From NCBI RefSeq assembly GCF_040807025.1, contig NC_090952.1, positions 27,711,068-27,775,067 of the forward strand: DNA of 64,000 nucleotides. The letters are read 5' to 3'. The position numbers and the translations under genes are program-made. Positions 1 through 14,990 of this stretch are shown piece after piece (the stretch's first letter is position 1; each line of letters opens with the position of its first letter). The notes beneath the pieces are model-generated. The model did not search any database. It saw only the letters and a list, made by a program, of their open reading frames with translations, and was not told the DNA's origin. The stretch comes from Struthio camelus (taxonomy: Eukaryota; Chordata; Aves; Struthioniformes; Struthionidae).

Positions 1-3000
1 CAATTATGCTATAGAGCTATCACTGAGAAAAAAATAAAACTATGATTCTGTAAGAATAACCCAAGTCTCTTTATCTAAAAATTACGCCTGCATAGTGCAA
101 TTATAGTAGAAATCTACAAACCTAAAAATAATCTTTACTCATTCATTTTTAACATGAAAAGGGGAAAAAGCAAAGTATTTTATTTATCAAAGGGATCCCC
201 AAAGTTTAAAATACATAGTGACATCTTTCCAACTAGGACCACAAGTGCATTTATAACTTTAATCACCTATACAGGTCTGATTTTAACCTACAGTAAATTC
301 TTAAGATCGCGTGAGACTTAATACGACCAAAACAATGCTCAAGAGGCCTGTGATAGAACCAAGACTCATACGTTTGTCTCTGCACTTCTCAAACCTCCCT
401 CAAAAATAATTTTGCAAAAGGAAGTTTCATTCACCTTGCAACTATTTACAAATATAGATAAGTGCTCCAGATGCTGAAGCTGAGAGCCTGAAAACCTCAG
501 TTTACTTCTCTCCCATATTTGAGGAATTTCAAACCTGCCTCCCACAAAAGTATGTGTTAACCTGAGAAGCTGCTGAGTGTGCTGGGCTCTGCATGCATCT
601 GGCGGATAGCAAGCACACTAAAGCTTTCCCTGGGGCAGGGACCAGAGCTCAGGTGCTCAGCCATCAACGTCAGGTGTCTCCACAACGAGCCACCAGCCTG
701 TTCACCAGCGTGCCAGAGGTCCCCATGTGCAAGGACTGTTGCGAGCGGGGCAGCACACCAGAGAGGTGGCATCGGTGTAAAAGCAACGTGATCGGGTCCA
801 GCGGGGTATCTCCTGCTTGGAGACAGCAGTGGCGAGGCTGGGGCAGTCCAACTGCCTTCAGGCTCATCATGGGAGCCGGCTTATAAGCAGCACTGACCCT
901 ACTGGGTGTACGCAGGAAGGAGCATCTCCCTTTCACACTGGAGCTGGGAAATTCCCCCTTCTGCCTGCAAGCCTAACCCTTTATAAGTTTAGCCAAAGAG
1001 TCCTGCTTTCACCAGACATCCCCACCCTGAAGCAAAGGAATTCTCCTTTTCTCTTCTTGAAGCATGGAAGACCTTGGTTCAAACTGCTACTCTTAATCAG
1101 ATAATCAAATTTAAATCTGTTCTGCTTATCTCTGGTACAGGCCTGAGCTCCTGAAGTAGATTTCGTATTTTAAAATTTGGCCTAAACAAAGTCATTTTGC
1201 TTTTCCTGCCAAAAAGATTTTAAAAAAAAAATCTATAAACCCCTGTTGCACTAACAGAAAGATTCTGACTTTCAGGGGGCTGAATGCAGCCTGAGGGCTA
1301 ACCAAAAAGCTAATGGCAGTAAAGAGACTCCCACTGAAAATCACTTAATCAGGTTCTAGGAGAAAACAGGCAATATAAGAATAGCAAAAGGGAAATATTG
1401 CCACAGACATACAATTTGCACATGCACTCACTTGCTTTCTTCTAACAATTAAAGCAGGAGACATTCATCTCCAACTGCTACTCAGCCTAGCCATTATCAA
1501 TTGACTGACAGTTTTATAGGCCTCAAAGCTATTTTGCATAGTGAATCAACAAAGCAACACAGCCTGCACAGTCCAGACACGAGTCCCAAACGCTGTATGG
1601 TACACACAGCTGTCAACATACTCAACTGATGTGAGCACTGAAAACGTATAGAACTGCCTGGAAAAGATATCCACCCAACCACACTATATACTCCTCTACC
1701 TCCAATTGAACAAAACCAGTTGTCAAACATGTCAGAGTTCAAGAACCTTCAAAATATTAGTTACCCGCTGCAAAACAGATCCATGCTGCTTCACCAGGTA
1801 GAGGAGCAGCAAGTAATACATAACATTACTAAAAACAGAAGTATTCCTACTAAGGTAGGTAATCCTTGAAAAGGTTTGACATGGATAGTCTCAGATTTAA
1901 CAGCTCCACCAAGAAGTCGTCCACATTTTTTTTGCAAATGCATCTCTAGGCAAAGGAAACCCCTTTGGTTTTCATCAGCCTACATATCTCAAAACTATAG
2001 TTTTCATCAAGGCTTAACATAGGCTACTAGCACTCATAGGAATTACAGCCTTAGGCCATCAATGAGGGTAAACCCTCCTCCCAGACCTCTCTCCAGCCTT
2101 AGAGATGGAACAGACAGCCCAGACCTACAACGGCTGCCATCATTGCCACACAGAAGAGACTTGAAGTTGTGAGACCTTCAAATACAGGGATCCGTTGCAT
2201 CTTGACATTCTTCAGCGGGTCTGCTGAAATATGCAGTAAAATACAACATGCCATTGAAATTTCCCCACCAGCAAAGCCTAATTATTCTCCTTTTCTGCAG
2301 ATGCAGCAATCAGCACTTCTTAATACAAACAGTTGGAGCCCTCTCTCTTCCCCATGCACACCAAACGTGGCAGACTGGTTAGGAAAGAAAACTTTCTTAG
2401 ATGAAGAGCACTCAGTCCAAACCAAACACCTATATGTTACCTCTAAAATGAGCGGTGTAATTCATTGTGGCTAAAAATGAACATCACACAAGAGCATTGA
2501 CCGTCCATCTTTTCTACAAGCCAGGCTGCCAAACAGCTTTCAGTCAACTTCCTACATCAACATAGCTTTCTTTACCAACTGTTCCTAAATCACCGGTCTT
2601 AAGGTTTTAAAGCCATTAATACACCAAGACCAGCGACATCAATCAGCCTAAGCAGCACCATGACAGCAGTTGCCCCGGACAAAGGACAGAGCAGAACACA
2701 GGGCCCGGGGTGACACACGACAACATGAGCACGGTGTCCTCGGCCAAGTGGAGCCCAGGACAGGAGAGCCTCCAGGCACGACTAGAAAACTCAGAGGCTG
2801 ACCATCTGTACAAAACACTGCACACGTTTCTCCTCAGAGGAAGCCTTTCCAATAGGAGTACTACTTACAATACAAACCAACTCTTTGGTTCTCTAGATGT
2901 CTGGTAATCACCATAAATTTCCCCACAAAAATTCAAAATATTCAAACCCATAGCACTGGCTCTGGAAAACCAAAAGCCAGAAACATCAAAAAATTACCAC

Positions 3001-6000
3001 AGATTTTGTGATCGTTGTTATCTGGCAGGCACTCACCATGTTGACAGACACCACAGACAAACCAACAAAATGGCCTATGGGGCTGTGCAGAGGATCACCC
3101 CATGTATTCTGTTCCTATCGGAGAGACTTTTCCTCAAAGCACAATTCATCTGTGTTTCTCCTTCACAACCAAATACTTCATTATCATCAACTTTTAACCT
3201 GCGACCATTTTTGGTTAAGTCTGAAAATAAAAACCAGGGAAGGACAAGAATTTCTAGAATAGCTGTAACTTCAGCTCAGTTTTGGAGGCGTAAGGCATAT
3301 TTCATGTTAACATGTCATTTACTAACATTTAATACTAACAGTGTAATTTGCCCTTCAGCTAGAAGAAAGGCACGTAAGCAACTCTGACTAGACTAAAATT
3401 CCCCCACTGCAAAGCACTTCTGCTGGTGGCAGCAATTTGAGTACCACGCTTCTTATGCCCTTCTTTGAGAAATATCCCCACACAAGTCCATTCTTTGAAA
3501 CACTTCTTTATTGCTTCATATTACACATGCCAATGTTAACCAAACATCCTAGATGTAGCCTGAACCAACTTCAAAGTCAGTAGTGTTCTGTAATATGCAA
3601 AGTAATGTTGAAAGTACGGTAAACAGCTACATCAGAGCTAATGCTCCACTGTTCTATACCCCAAATGGTTATACTGATTTTTCATGACAGCATGTCCCTA
3701 TTTTTCATAGTCTTGCTTCATTCCCCAAACAAGTAAAATTACAGGGATAGATAGAGGTGATAGATAAACGCATTACATTGCAGCCTATCTCATTCTACAA
3801 ACATTTAAGATCAATTCCAGTACTAGCACAAAGTCTTTCCGAGAAGCCGAAGCCAAGGTGGTTAACGCTGAAAGTAAGCTTTTAGGATGACATTTAAAGA
3901 GCGCAGCACAAGCCCAAACAGGAAGTATTTGCAGAAGTTATTTCTCTCCTTCCTTGTATCGATTTCAAGCTCAACCTTTTACTGTCCAAAACACATTTAC
4001 TGTATCATTCGCATTGTTGTTTCTAAACTGCTACTTTGCCCCACCTCTAATAGCCTCATGGACTACAGTTAAAAAACGTAATGCAAAAACTTTGCTTTCA
4101 ACTCTAGTGATGTTTTTACTTTTAACTAACTATAGCTGGCCTCGTTACAATTATCTACTGAATGTCAAGTAGTCGAACTACAAGCAAAAACCATGTGTTA
4201 CCTCAAAACTGCATCTGCTCACAAAACCTACAATGTTTTTTGTTGCTGTTGTTCTTGGGATTCAGGATTTTTTGAGAAAGCATACTTACTGATAACAAAA
4301 TTGCTAGGTAAATACGTCAATGAGACCTTTCCTTTCGGTCACAGCCTTGGAGTATGATTTCTGTACACAACATAAAAGTTTTTACTAATTGCCAGATTTC
4401 ATATAGAAAACTTGGATCCACTAGAAGATACCTGTCACTGCTTTTGTACATCAAAAGGAGGAATATTTAACTGGCTGAGTAACTGATTCAGATAAGTAAT
4501 TTGAAGCCAAATTGGATGTTCAATCTAGAGCTGACTAAGAATTTAACTCTCAAAGCCTCCCCCGCACCTTAGAAAAAGGCCACTATCATTATCAGAACTA
4601 CCGTTTAAAAGAATCGTTTTCCAACACTTTCAAAGTCAAAACAGTTTCTAGTCAGAAGGAAAGCGATCGACATCAGAAAAGTTAATAGTCTAAAGGGATG
4701 GAGAAAGTACTAGCCTAGGAGTCAAAAGACTATATTTTGAGCCTAACTGCAGTTATTCATGTGCAGACGTGTCTGGCTTATTTTAAAAACAGGGTATCAA
4801 CAGGTTGGGTTGTGTGACAATGTAAGCGAACTCTTTGAAGTCTTCATTAAAAAGGAACAGTTTCCTCAGTCAGAGCCAGTTAATATTTTAGCCAAAATTC
4901 CCCCTCAAGTACTTTGGTTCAATATTTAGGTAACATAGAAGAAGAATTCAAGTTATTCTCAACTTGGTACAACACGGTGTCCTTACCTTCTTAACAGGTT
5001 TACAAAGAAACTCAACAGCCTTTGAAAACGCTATATAGCTGGGGCGCTGCAGAAGAAAAGGGGGTTTGGCTGTAGAGGAGACGGTAAGACTGTGGACAAG
5101 GGGAGGGATGGGACACCTTTACTGAATTAGAGAAAGCATCACTAGGAACACGAAGAATAGAAAAACCCTAATATTTTTATCACTTCCAAATATTGCAGTT
5201 ACTTTGAAAAGAGAGAGAGAGAAAAACAAACTGACAGACTAAGAGAAAAGAGTTGACAGCTATTTGCTATATCTAGTGTAAGTTTCTTTGGCAAATTTAC
5301 CCTGTTGTTAGAAATACGTGCCAGACATTTGGATCAGTAGAGTTGAGCCTGCAGGAGCAATGCTTTGTATTTAACACTTGAAGACCTCAACTTCTGAGAT
5401 TTTATCCTACCATTTTATACCAGCAAAAGCATGAAGACAGCACATATGGAACTGACTAAGATGCTTGATGCAACGACTATAAATTGTCCAAGTTTTGCAG
5501 CCGCACATAAGAGTGCTAACAACAACTGTGCAATACACATTTGTTTGAAGTCAGAGCCTTCTTTTATTACAGGCATGCTGCTTTCGTCTTCAGAACAGGG
5601 CACGGGCTTCTGCTATCCTCTACGTGACTCCAGCACGGCTTGCGGCATTTCGAGACAGCATGCTGCCAAGGTATTAGAGCCCATCTACAGATCTGATTGC
5701 TGCTTTTGACAAGTACTACTGGCACAGCACCCCTTCTATCAGGGCAAGGCTTTGCTAGGCGCTCTGCCTCGTGCAAGTGGCGAAGCAAAAATGAAAAACA
5801 GCCACTGCAATCTGCACTCAAACATGCACGCACAGGCAACACTCACGGGCAAAGTACAGGAGGGAGGCCAAGAGCCTTATGGTGTTCAATTCGATATGGA
5901 GCATTTACAGATTAAAAATCTCAACATCCATTCAAATACTGAACATAGAGGTTCCTTTTGTCTCAGGAAGAAAATCTCCTGTATGAACAGCACTGTTGCC

Positions 6001-8580
6001 TGGTGTCATTTTTGTCAGCCAAAGGTTTGATATTTCTCACTGACCCAATGTCTTGCCAGACATGACAGCAAAGTGCAGCTGAGCAAGATTTGTACTGAGC
6101 CTCTGCAGGAGCCTCACAATTGACTGTACTGAGAGCTTTAGTTTAACGCGTTCTCAGTATCTTTCACAAACGTATCCATGCAAAAACCATATCAATACAG
6201 ATTAACCAATTCAAAATCAGACGTTCAGAAATTTGGTACCTCTGGCGGTGTCACTATAAAGTCTTCCGACTACTACTCTGACAAGGATGTTTTTTTAAAG
6301 TAATTAAGATATCATGGTAGTAATTGTGCTGTGATGTACATTTGCGTTTGTAGAAATGGAGTTAAAACGTCAAACAACATCCTAAATGATCTTTGTATTT
6401 TATATAACGATGAACGGCTGCAACTTTTTCCTGAAGCTTTTGAGAACCATATTCAAATAATTCAGACCACTATTTCACCATGCAACATCGACACAGTTGT
6501 TTCAAAAGCTCCTGTTATCACTGGTAGCACTGTTAAAGGTTTTTGCCTGGAAAGTTGCAGCAGCGATAACAGAGTTTAATAAAGTTATGAAGAATAATGA
6601 CAACAACCCAGTGTTTCCTTATGCTCAGTTTTGACCATCCTTACCCCAGAAGGATACAAGCCAACTCATTTTAGAGCCATAAGTTGTTTTGAAGTAATCC
6701 CAGAAGCCACTTTCAACTTTTTTCTTATTTGCAGATTGCCAGACTACAACTCTTCTTGTCCATCACTCCTTTCACGACATCAACCTTGCCTGTGCCTCCC
6801 GTTTGCCTATTTGCAACGCACGTATAGACAGTAAGAGAGAAATAAGAGGGTGCCGTTGCTTAAGGGAGCCCTGAGGAAGAGGCACCGCCAAAAACAGCGT
6901 GCTGCTTCCAAATCTTCTCAACTCAATTCACTCTCCGTTACATTTCAATTATAAAAACAAGTCCAGCTTGACCTGCCACTTCTTTACAAGGACTGCCATT
7001 TTGAGAAATTTAACATTTCATCTCATAGTGAATTAGAACTGTTTTCTGTATTACGACCGGTGAAAGACCAGTAAGCCTACACTAGGATTCAGTATCACAT
7101 GCAGCTTAAGGCCTTCTGACATCACCAGTATGACATTGTTTCACAATGATATTACAGACGAGATAAACGACACCGACTGCAGACATTTCCAGGTCTTCCG
7201 GAACTGGCCAGTTTATCAGAAAAGTGTGTGAACAACAAGGTGATTTTCTTAACACGTTCCACTAGCAAGTGACATCTAAGCATGTTTCAATCAATAACAG
7301 CACCACCACAGAGCCTCCTCCTAGTCTCAGAAGTCTCAATACACAACTACATTCAAACCTCCTGATGTTATGTGCCTGGCATTTTGTGGAATAACTTAAT
7401 GATGTTGTCGAGACTCACATAAATCTGTTTTTTAATCTCATAAGTGACTAAACAGACGCTATCACGAGACAGTACAATGAGCTTGTTATTCCTAACCTTT
7501 CCATCCAGTAGTCAGCCCACTGGGGAGCAGCATCAGTACACCTAAAGAGATCCACACATGCAGACTACTATCACTTATCTTTGATTTGCCTACCCGACAG
7601 AAAATAAAACTATCTTCAACATCTTTCAGATGAGTTTTTCCAGGCAGGAATTTCAGTGAGGGATGACTACAAAGCTGTAGCACCACTTAGGCTCTCGGTC
7701 CTTCTGTCATTAATACAAGTGCTTGGGGATATCACAACGTTTAAGGTCACCACAAATTCTTTCCTTTTTGTCACAGTACAAGTTGTCTAACTTTGTACAG
7801 GTGGTATGAGTAATTTTTAGGGATTCTTTTCTTCTGCTTTAAACCCTGGGGAGAACTAACTGGACTGTTCATCACAGATCCTACTCTTGATGCCCAAAGG
7901 AAACGTGACCTACTGGCAGATGAGCTGCTGTCATTTGAGCTGCTGTATGCAAGTCTGCGCAGAAAGGAACCTACCAGAAATATGCCTGTCTTTACTACAC
8001 TGTCTGCACTACTGAATAAAATCAAAATGACCAGGGATAAGAGAAACATCAAACTGCTGAAAACGATCACCGTAATAAGGTATAGGTAGCCCATGGGAGC
8101 AAGACTACAGCCACCACGTCGTCTAGCAGAGGTGACGGCACCCAGCCAACAGTGCCCACCTTTACCTTATCTCCCATAACGTGCTTGGCACCCTAATGGT
8201 TGCACTAGCAGTGAATGACACTGTGATAGCAATTCATTTTGAAATGTAATTTTATTCACAGCCCAGATTTATTAATAAGCATGAGCACAGTACGCCTACA
8301 AACTAGCACACTGTTTTGCATAAATTCTTTTTTTCATTGAGGGAACGAGGTCAGCATGCAAAAGCTCTGCCAAATAGGTTATAGCTATTGCAGTTATTAC
8401 AGTTCTCAAAAAAAAAAAAATCAGAAGAACTTTTGGTGGTTACAAGAAGAAATATGTACACAGCCAAATTTTCTTCTTGTTTGAAATTCAGCACACCTTT
8501 GTTCAGGTTGCTTCTGTTGAAGGTTGATGACTTACCCAGCAGAGAGTGGCGCCAGTAATTTAAAGTTCCACCTGGGTATC

Positions 8581-8605
8581 AAAAAAAAAAAAAAAAAAAA
8601 AAAAA
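8581..8605. repeat. Poly(A) tract, 25 bp
   Basis: This is an uninterrupted A25 run in EDA intron 1. No retrocopy was recognised on its 5' side. Confidence 0.95.
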
Positions 8606-10597
8606 GGAAGTCATACATTACTTTTGATTACTTCTGTTACCCATGAAATGAATACCTAGATGGTCTGCAGCCATTTTTGAGATAACCACTACATAAGCGT
8701 CCTTCAAAGGAACACTGAAAAGCTACTTCTACGGCCTCTTGTTTCATTGTAGCATCGAAAGGAATTCTGAGCAACCAGTCAATATTTTGTTTGTAATAAC
8801 TGACTATTTTACCATGCCCTTGCTCTTTCCTTACTTTAAGCTTAAGTTTGATACTGATACTGCCCAGTCAGTTTATCAGACTGGAGCTCCATCTTACCAT
8901 GAAGTCATGGCTTTGATTCAATCTGGAATTCATACAGTTTGAGTATTTCAGTCACTGCCTTCCAAACATAGCCGTTTTCAGTTAATTCCCCTCCTCAGGT
9001 CTGAATGCATTCATTGACCCCAAGCAGCTCACATTTCATTCTATTACTAAAAACAGCGATTTTCCTTTGTAAAGATTCAGTCAATCTGGACTCAATACTC
9101 AAGTTATAGGAAAAAACACTACTAAAACTTCAGAGAAGGGTCCTCTTAACCACTTAAAGATTATGCTACATGGCAAGGAAATCATCATGGAATTGTGGTG
9201 AGCAGCAGAGAAACCTGAAGTCATTAGAATAACGTTTGTTACATCTTGTCCAGAACAAAAACACACAGAAAATAGGGTCACATCTTTCTTGGAAGTAGAG
9301 ATTAAAGAGAGTTGTGAGCATATATAAACATCAAAACCACTTAAAAAGTCTTCCACGGGAATGGCATTTTTATATAGTGTTGTTTTCAGTGTAGCGGCAG
9401 ACAGCGAGCATGACAAGCACTTCCTCAGCTGAACTAGTGCGCGATAGAAAAGATACTGATACTGATTTGAGCACATATACTCGAAAACGCAACAGCCATC
9501 TAGTAGTTTACCTTAGAAAATTATGCTTTTCTATTTATTGTTTGTTTACCAGCAAACAAACAGTTATTAAGAGGTATTTTATGCTATAAAGTTTCCTATA
9601 CCAAGAGAAAGGCTTGTAAGCAACTTAAATGTTCTTTAAAATGAAGTGTCAACAAAATGGGAATAGTAAAAACATGCACATTATGATACCTAATCTAGTT
9701 TTTTTAGGTCTCCCCTCATTAAAAAATGTGTGTGTATGTGTGCACATGTTAACGTGCATGTTAAAGTTTCTGCATTTATAACAATGTAAATGTAAAATAA
9801 GGAGATTTGCAAAATGAGATTTCAGTAAAACTTCTATCAAGAGTTCTTTCAAGCCAAGGTGGTGTTACCGGTCAAAAGCAAAGACATACCCAGCTAGTCC
9901 AGAGAGGCAACAGCCACACAGTTCACAAGGGCTCATGAGACAGCAAGGCCCATATTCTTGCTCAGCTCGATTTCAAGGTCAGTGATGTCGTGGCTTTCTT
10001 TTAATTAAAAATCCACAGATTTATTTCCTGACCAGTTTTTTCTGCACATATTCCTTTTTGTTCTACCTCTAAAGAAAATACAGCAGCATCACTACTTATG
10101 AAGAACGAGCTTAATTTTTACCATTGCATCCAAGACAAGACCTGCTGCAAATTCAAGCTCTGGCTTATTTAAACTTTTGCTAGAGACAAATCAAGAGAAA
10201 GTTCATTCTTGAAAACACATAGTCTAGAAAAAAAGCATCAAGTAGTGAAGAGGCTCGCATGCTTCTCCTTTGAACAAGAGAAGGGCTCCATCCTCCGTGC
10301 GGGGCTTTACTGTCCGAACACCCTGGTAGCTAGAGGCACCACTAAGATCCTATACGCTCACAATACTGCTATTGGGGCAGCGAAGATTAACGCGTTAGAA
10401 AGTGCGTATCCTGGATGTTGCTCACTGTTAGCAAAGACTGCTTTCCCCGGCACAGCACCGAGCACCACCGCCACAGCGCTCAGGTGAAGAAGTTTCTCCA
10501 AAGGAACACTTCACACCAGTACAAGCAGCACTAGAGGAAAATGATTTTTGGTTACTCAAAGTCTCATACGACAGGTCTACTTTCTCCACTGCACCCT

Positions 10598-10627
<30 letters not shown>
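10598..10627. repeat. C20A10 tract
   Basis: This is an uninterrupted run of 20 C followed by 10 A, in EDA intron 1. It is prone to length error in sequencing. Confidence 0.95.
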
Positions 10628-10628
<1 letters not shown>

Positions 10629-13229
10629 ATAGCAGCAACAGCCAGCAGATACACAGCTTCTGGCTACATCTTGTTGGTAAGTACCAACCAGCCCTGAGCT
10701 CCTCATGTATAGTTAATTTAAATTAAGTCTCCAAACCTGCTTCTAAACATGTATTAGAAAGTACACAGGCAACCTTCCTCTGCCCTTGCGGTTAACAGCT
10801 TGTCAGCGACAAGTCACAGGGAGAATGAGCGCCGGCTAGGATACTTTTCTCACGCATGTGGTTCACCAACAGCTAATACCCAGGGAGAAAAAAACCCCAA
10901 AACTCGGAATGCCCATTCCTTTTTATTCTCGGCACTGTGTTATGAAATACTGGTTACCTGACTACCTAAACTAGAACACATCTCGGAGGCGCACATCACA
11001 AGGAACTGCTCTTAAAAGGTTTTGGGATCTCAATCTTTCCTATCAATCATCTCAGCAGCAACATCTGTTTTACCATCTTTGTTGTTATGGCACTACCTTC
11101 TCCTCCGCTACACAAAAAACGTAAAATTCTTCATTTGTATTTTGTACAGGTGGCCACTATCGCTAGATCCAGGTGTGCACAATGCCTGTAACGTTCCTAC
11201 GGCAGTTCTGCAATTTCTTGGTCAGCGCATACAGCTCATCTTTCTGTACAGTAGCATCCCAAGACTTAAGCTCAACACTGCTGTGCCACAAACATTTTCC
11301 TGCAGAAGTGTGCCATGAAAGCTATCGCACACGAGTCTTGCCTCAGAAAACTTTACTTTCCTGTTTACCTGTCCCTTGCTACCACTAGAGTCCAGAAGGC
11401 TGTAGCAATGCTGCAAAATCACTGATGCCTAAATGAGACCTCGAGCCTTTCTACTTATACGTTTAGGCTTTCAAAATTAAGTTACGCTATCTGCAAAACA
11501 AAAACAGGTTTGTGAAGGAATGTAGATGGGTCACACAGTTCCTGAACAATCACACTAGTACAACGATCCTTCAAGGTAAGCAGAGTAAGTCTGGGAAGGC
11601 AGACTATTCACAGCACACTGGATTGTGAGAAGAGCTGAAATTAAAGCATAACAATACTAGTAAAACATCCGAATTTTTCACATAAGATTATTCTGTTGAA
11701 TAAACCTGAACTGAAGCTGAAGTTCTGCACAGTCTAGGAACTGGCACATAAGTCATGTTCTTCAGTTCACACAACTCCTTTCAACAGGAGATAGAGCGCA
11801 GGCAGGGTTAAGAACAGAATTACAACCAATATAAACTCAAATAATAAAGTCATAGGTTTGTTATCCAAGAACTCTAAGAAACAAGGAAGATTATAATTAA
11901 TGTTAAAGCAAAACTCCAAGTCAGCAATAAAGATATTAAAAAGAGGATACAATAATTGTTTAAAATTGACAAGAAACATCTTGAAAGTTTACCTTTCACC
12001 AGCACATAGAAAAAGTCTCCTTTCCCCTCTTCAAAGTAAAAACGTTCCCCACAATGTGCTTTAATAACACAGAGATATAATTCAGCTCCTCGTAAAAGTG
12101 AGCAATATTTCTATTCACTTCAGTAGAATGTGGATCTCTAAAATAGTGTAATTCCTAGTAAGAGTTAATCATACAAAAAAGTTAACAAGCATCAGCAAGT
12201 CTATACATAGCTCAAAGGTAGTGAACGTATTAATTTAGCTCATTATCACTAGAAAGGTAGTAACAGCTGCAGTTAAAATGAACTACTTTATTCACACATT
12301 TTCATCCTGCTCTCTAGATACACCCCATCAACTGCAAATCGAGCAATGCATATTTTGATCCAAGTTTTCTGCCATAGGTATGCTTTATGGGAAAGTCTAT
12401 GGAAAGCTTTCCAAGTAGAAACAATACTCTTCATGACTCTTGCAATCCCAAGTTTCTCACATCCTCATGAAAGCCCTAGTGAACAGAAGGCAATTGTTCT
12501 AATATGCTAACAGGTAGTGTGACAGAGTCCTACAAGGGCAGTTACAACAACAATCTCCTTTATGAAGTTGAATTGTTTTCTAATCTCAGTGTCACAGCAG
12601 GTTAGCATAGCAATAGTTTAATGTATCAGCTTTAAATGATTTATCCTATCTCATGGGGGAAAAAAAAAAAGCGCTGGTCAGGTTTACCAGTAGCTCAGTA
12701 GTCCCTCTGGAAGGTTTAAGGAAATAATCATTCCAAAATTATTTCCTGGATTGATTTCACCGAGCCCAGCACATGGGGAAGACTCACAGAATCACACAAA
12801 GTCTGTTTATGCCATTAGCACCTAACCGTTCTGCGCCCACAGCACCTTCTACTCCCGGCAGCGGACGCCTAAGCCTGCTTTCCACGGACATGAGAAAGGT
12901 CACTTTCATTTTACAGATGAGAAAATACACAGAAGTCTAAGTATTCTGCTGTTATACTGGACAAACTGCGTTTATGTCTTCTAGCCCCTAGCATTTTTCT
13001 TCAGGACCACAGAAACACAGCTGGTCAGGCCTTCGGTGAAATCACGACACGATTTTACCTGCTCTGACCAGTCCCCATTCTTCACTGGGGCTTCTCCTCA
13101 AGATAGCAGGAGAGGGGAGCAAACGAGGGTCTCCAGACAATGTGGCCTAAATAGTTGTTATTTGCTCTAGGGTGGGGAGGTACCCATCAAGAATGTGTCT
13201 TTATCTTCCTATTTGTTCTCAAGCGCTTT

Positions 13230-13245
13230 GGGGGGGGGGGGGGGG
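13230..13245. repeat. Poly(G) tract, 16 bp
   Basis: This is an uninterrupted G16 run in EDA intron 1. Confidence 0.95.
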
Positions 13246-14189
13246 TGAACATGCATGCAGACCTACGGTAAAGTGCTTACTGTGATGGAGAGTGGGAACA
13301 CCGAGTTGTTCTCTCCTCACAAAAACTCTGAGCCAAAATAAATAAAATAACAAAAGTCTCAAAGGGAATCTGTTAGCATAACAATTTTTCCCAATTATAA
13401 AAGCAATAGCATGGCTCTGATGCAGGATCAAATGCATCAAACCTATGATGCAAGTGAACAAAATGAGGGCCAGAGGGCCTAGCAGCCTCTCGGAGCCTGT
13501 CTTGCCCCAGAATTAACCCAAGATCATGCCAAGTTTAGCTTTAATCCTCTCTCCCCTTCCCATCCCCCAAATAATTAAAAAAAAAAAAAAGCCTTACACT
13601 GTTTTTAAGGAATATGTAAATTCAGAGCAAGTTTACTCTAAAGGGGAAAGGACTGGAGTTTACACCTTGCTTTAACTTGCAGTTTTTAACTTCATCGGTG
13701 ACAAGGCAAACGCACGGATGGTCTGACAGCCTGTCTAGGCACAGGAGTGCTGGGAAGGAGCACAGGGTCTAGGACACGTTACCGACAAAGGTTTTTTAAA
13801 ACTGGAGTTGCTTAGCCTAAGCGAGGGAAACAGAAGGGACAAGACAATGCTGAAGGTAATTAAAAACTGTTACTATGAGTAAGTGAATCAGCTGCTTATC
13901 CAGAGGACCAACACGGAGGAGTAGCAGCACAGCGCTGAACTATCAGGGCGAGGGGAAAATACTTTAGCAGCTAAAAAGAAAAAAATGCAGCACCTGTCTG
14001 GTCTTTGACCAATACAGTTTATGATTACAGACATATTATATGCTCTGAGGTTCACTTCAAGAGATGGCTTAAGAAATCACGTCATTGCTTTCCTCCTTTC
14101 ACCTCGCTATGCGTCTCCAGAGAGGTTTAAACGCAGAGGGGAACGGAATTGCAAAGGGGGATTAACAGAGGCCAGACAAAGCCCGCACA

Positions 14190-14990
14190 GGCACAAGGGG
14201 CGAGCACCCCGACCCCCGCACGGGCAGCGGCAGATTAAGTATTTAAGCCTATTCTGTGGCTAATGGCCTGCAAAGACTGTCGGAGCTGTCGGGGCATTGT
14301 ACCTATTGTAAAGGGGTAAAAACAGCAGAGAAAAGACGGGGCCAACGTTGCAAAGCCACAGTCCCCCGCGCGTGTGCGCTCGGCTCCCAGCTCGCCCAGA
14401 GCCGGGGCGGCGGCGGGGGCCCCCGCGCAGAGGCCCTGCCCCGAGGCCGGCTCCCCGCTGCCCTGCCCCGGCCATCTCTCTGCCAGGCTCTGTGCCATCA
14501 AAGGCCTTTGCTGCACGGCAGCTCATTTTGTTTCAGCACTACAGAAGTGATGATCTGTACTCTCGCAGGGCTCACTTCCCAGAAAAAAAAGTACACAGGT
14601 GAAAATATATATGTATTTTTTTTTTTTTTAAAAAAAAAGGTCCCCAATCCAGGCAGATGCACCAGCACAACCTCCGGGGGGGCGCTGGGGGTGGAGCGGG
14701 TCGCTGCGCGCACGGGCGCCGCCGGGACGGCACGGGCCGGGACGGGACGGCAGCCCCGCCGCCGCCCAGCTCCCCCGAGGCACGGGGCTGCGCTGCGCCC
14801 ACCGCTGCTCTGCCCCACGCCAAGACGGGGGCCCCAGCACGAAGCTAAAGCGCTGACGGATTTGCACGGCACGTGGAGCTGCTGCTCCGGTTCCGCCGCT
14901 GCGAGAGCCGCTGCCCAGGGAGCGCAGGCTGCCGCGGCGGGGCAGCCCGGCGGCGCGGCCCTGCCTGCCCCGACCTTCGCACTTGCAACT
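14190..14990. other. CpG island inside EDA intron 1, gene not assigned
   Basis: This GC- and CpG-rich block lies about 9.5 kb downstream of EDA exon 1, within AT-rich intronic DNA. It has the look of a promoter island but contains no recognisable coding exon. The long frames on both strands (for example + 14256-14999) are low-complexity Arg/Ala/Gly/Pro translations. A T14A9 tract at 14616-14638 splits the island. It could be an internal EDA promoter, a noncoding RNA promoter or a methylated intragenic island. Confidence 0.7.

Noticed and set aside
12770-12810. 'tcacagaatcaca' motif resembling a reverse CR1 terminus
   Set aside because: The flanks do not continue as CR1, so the short match is probably chance.
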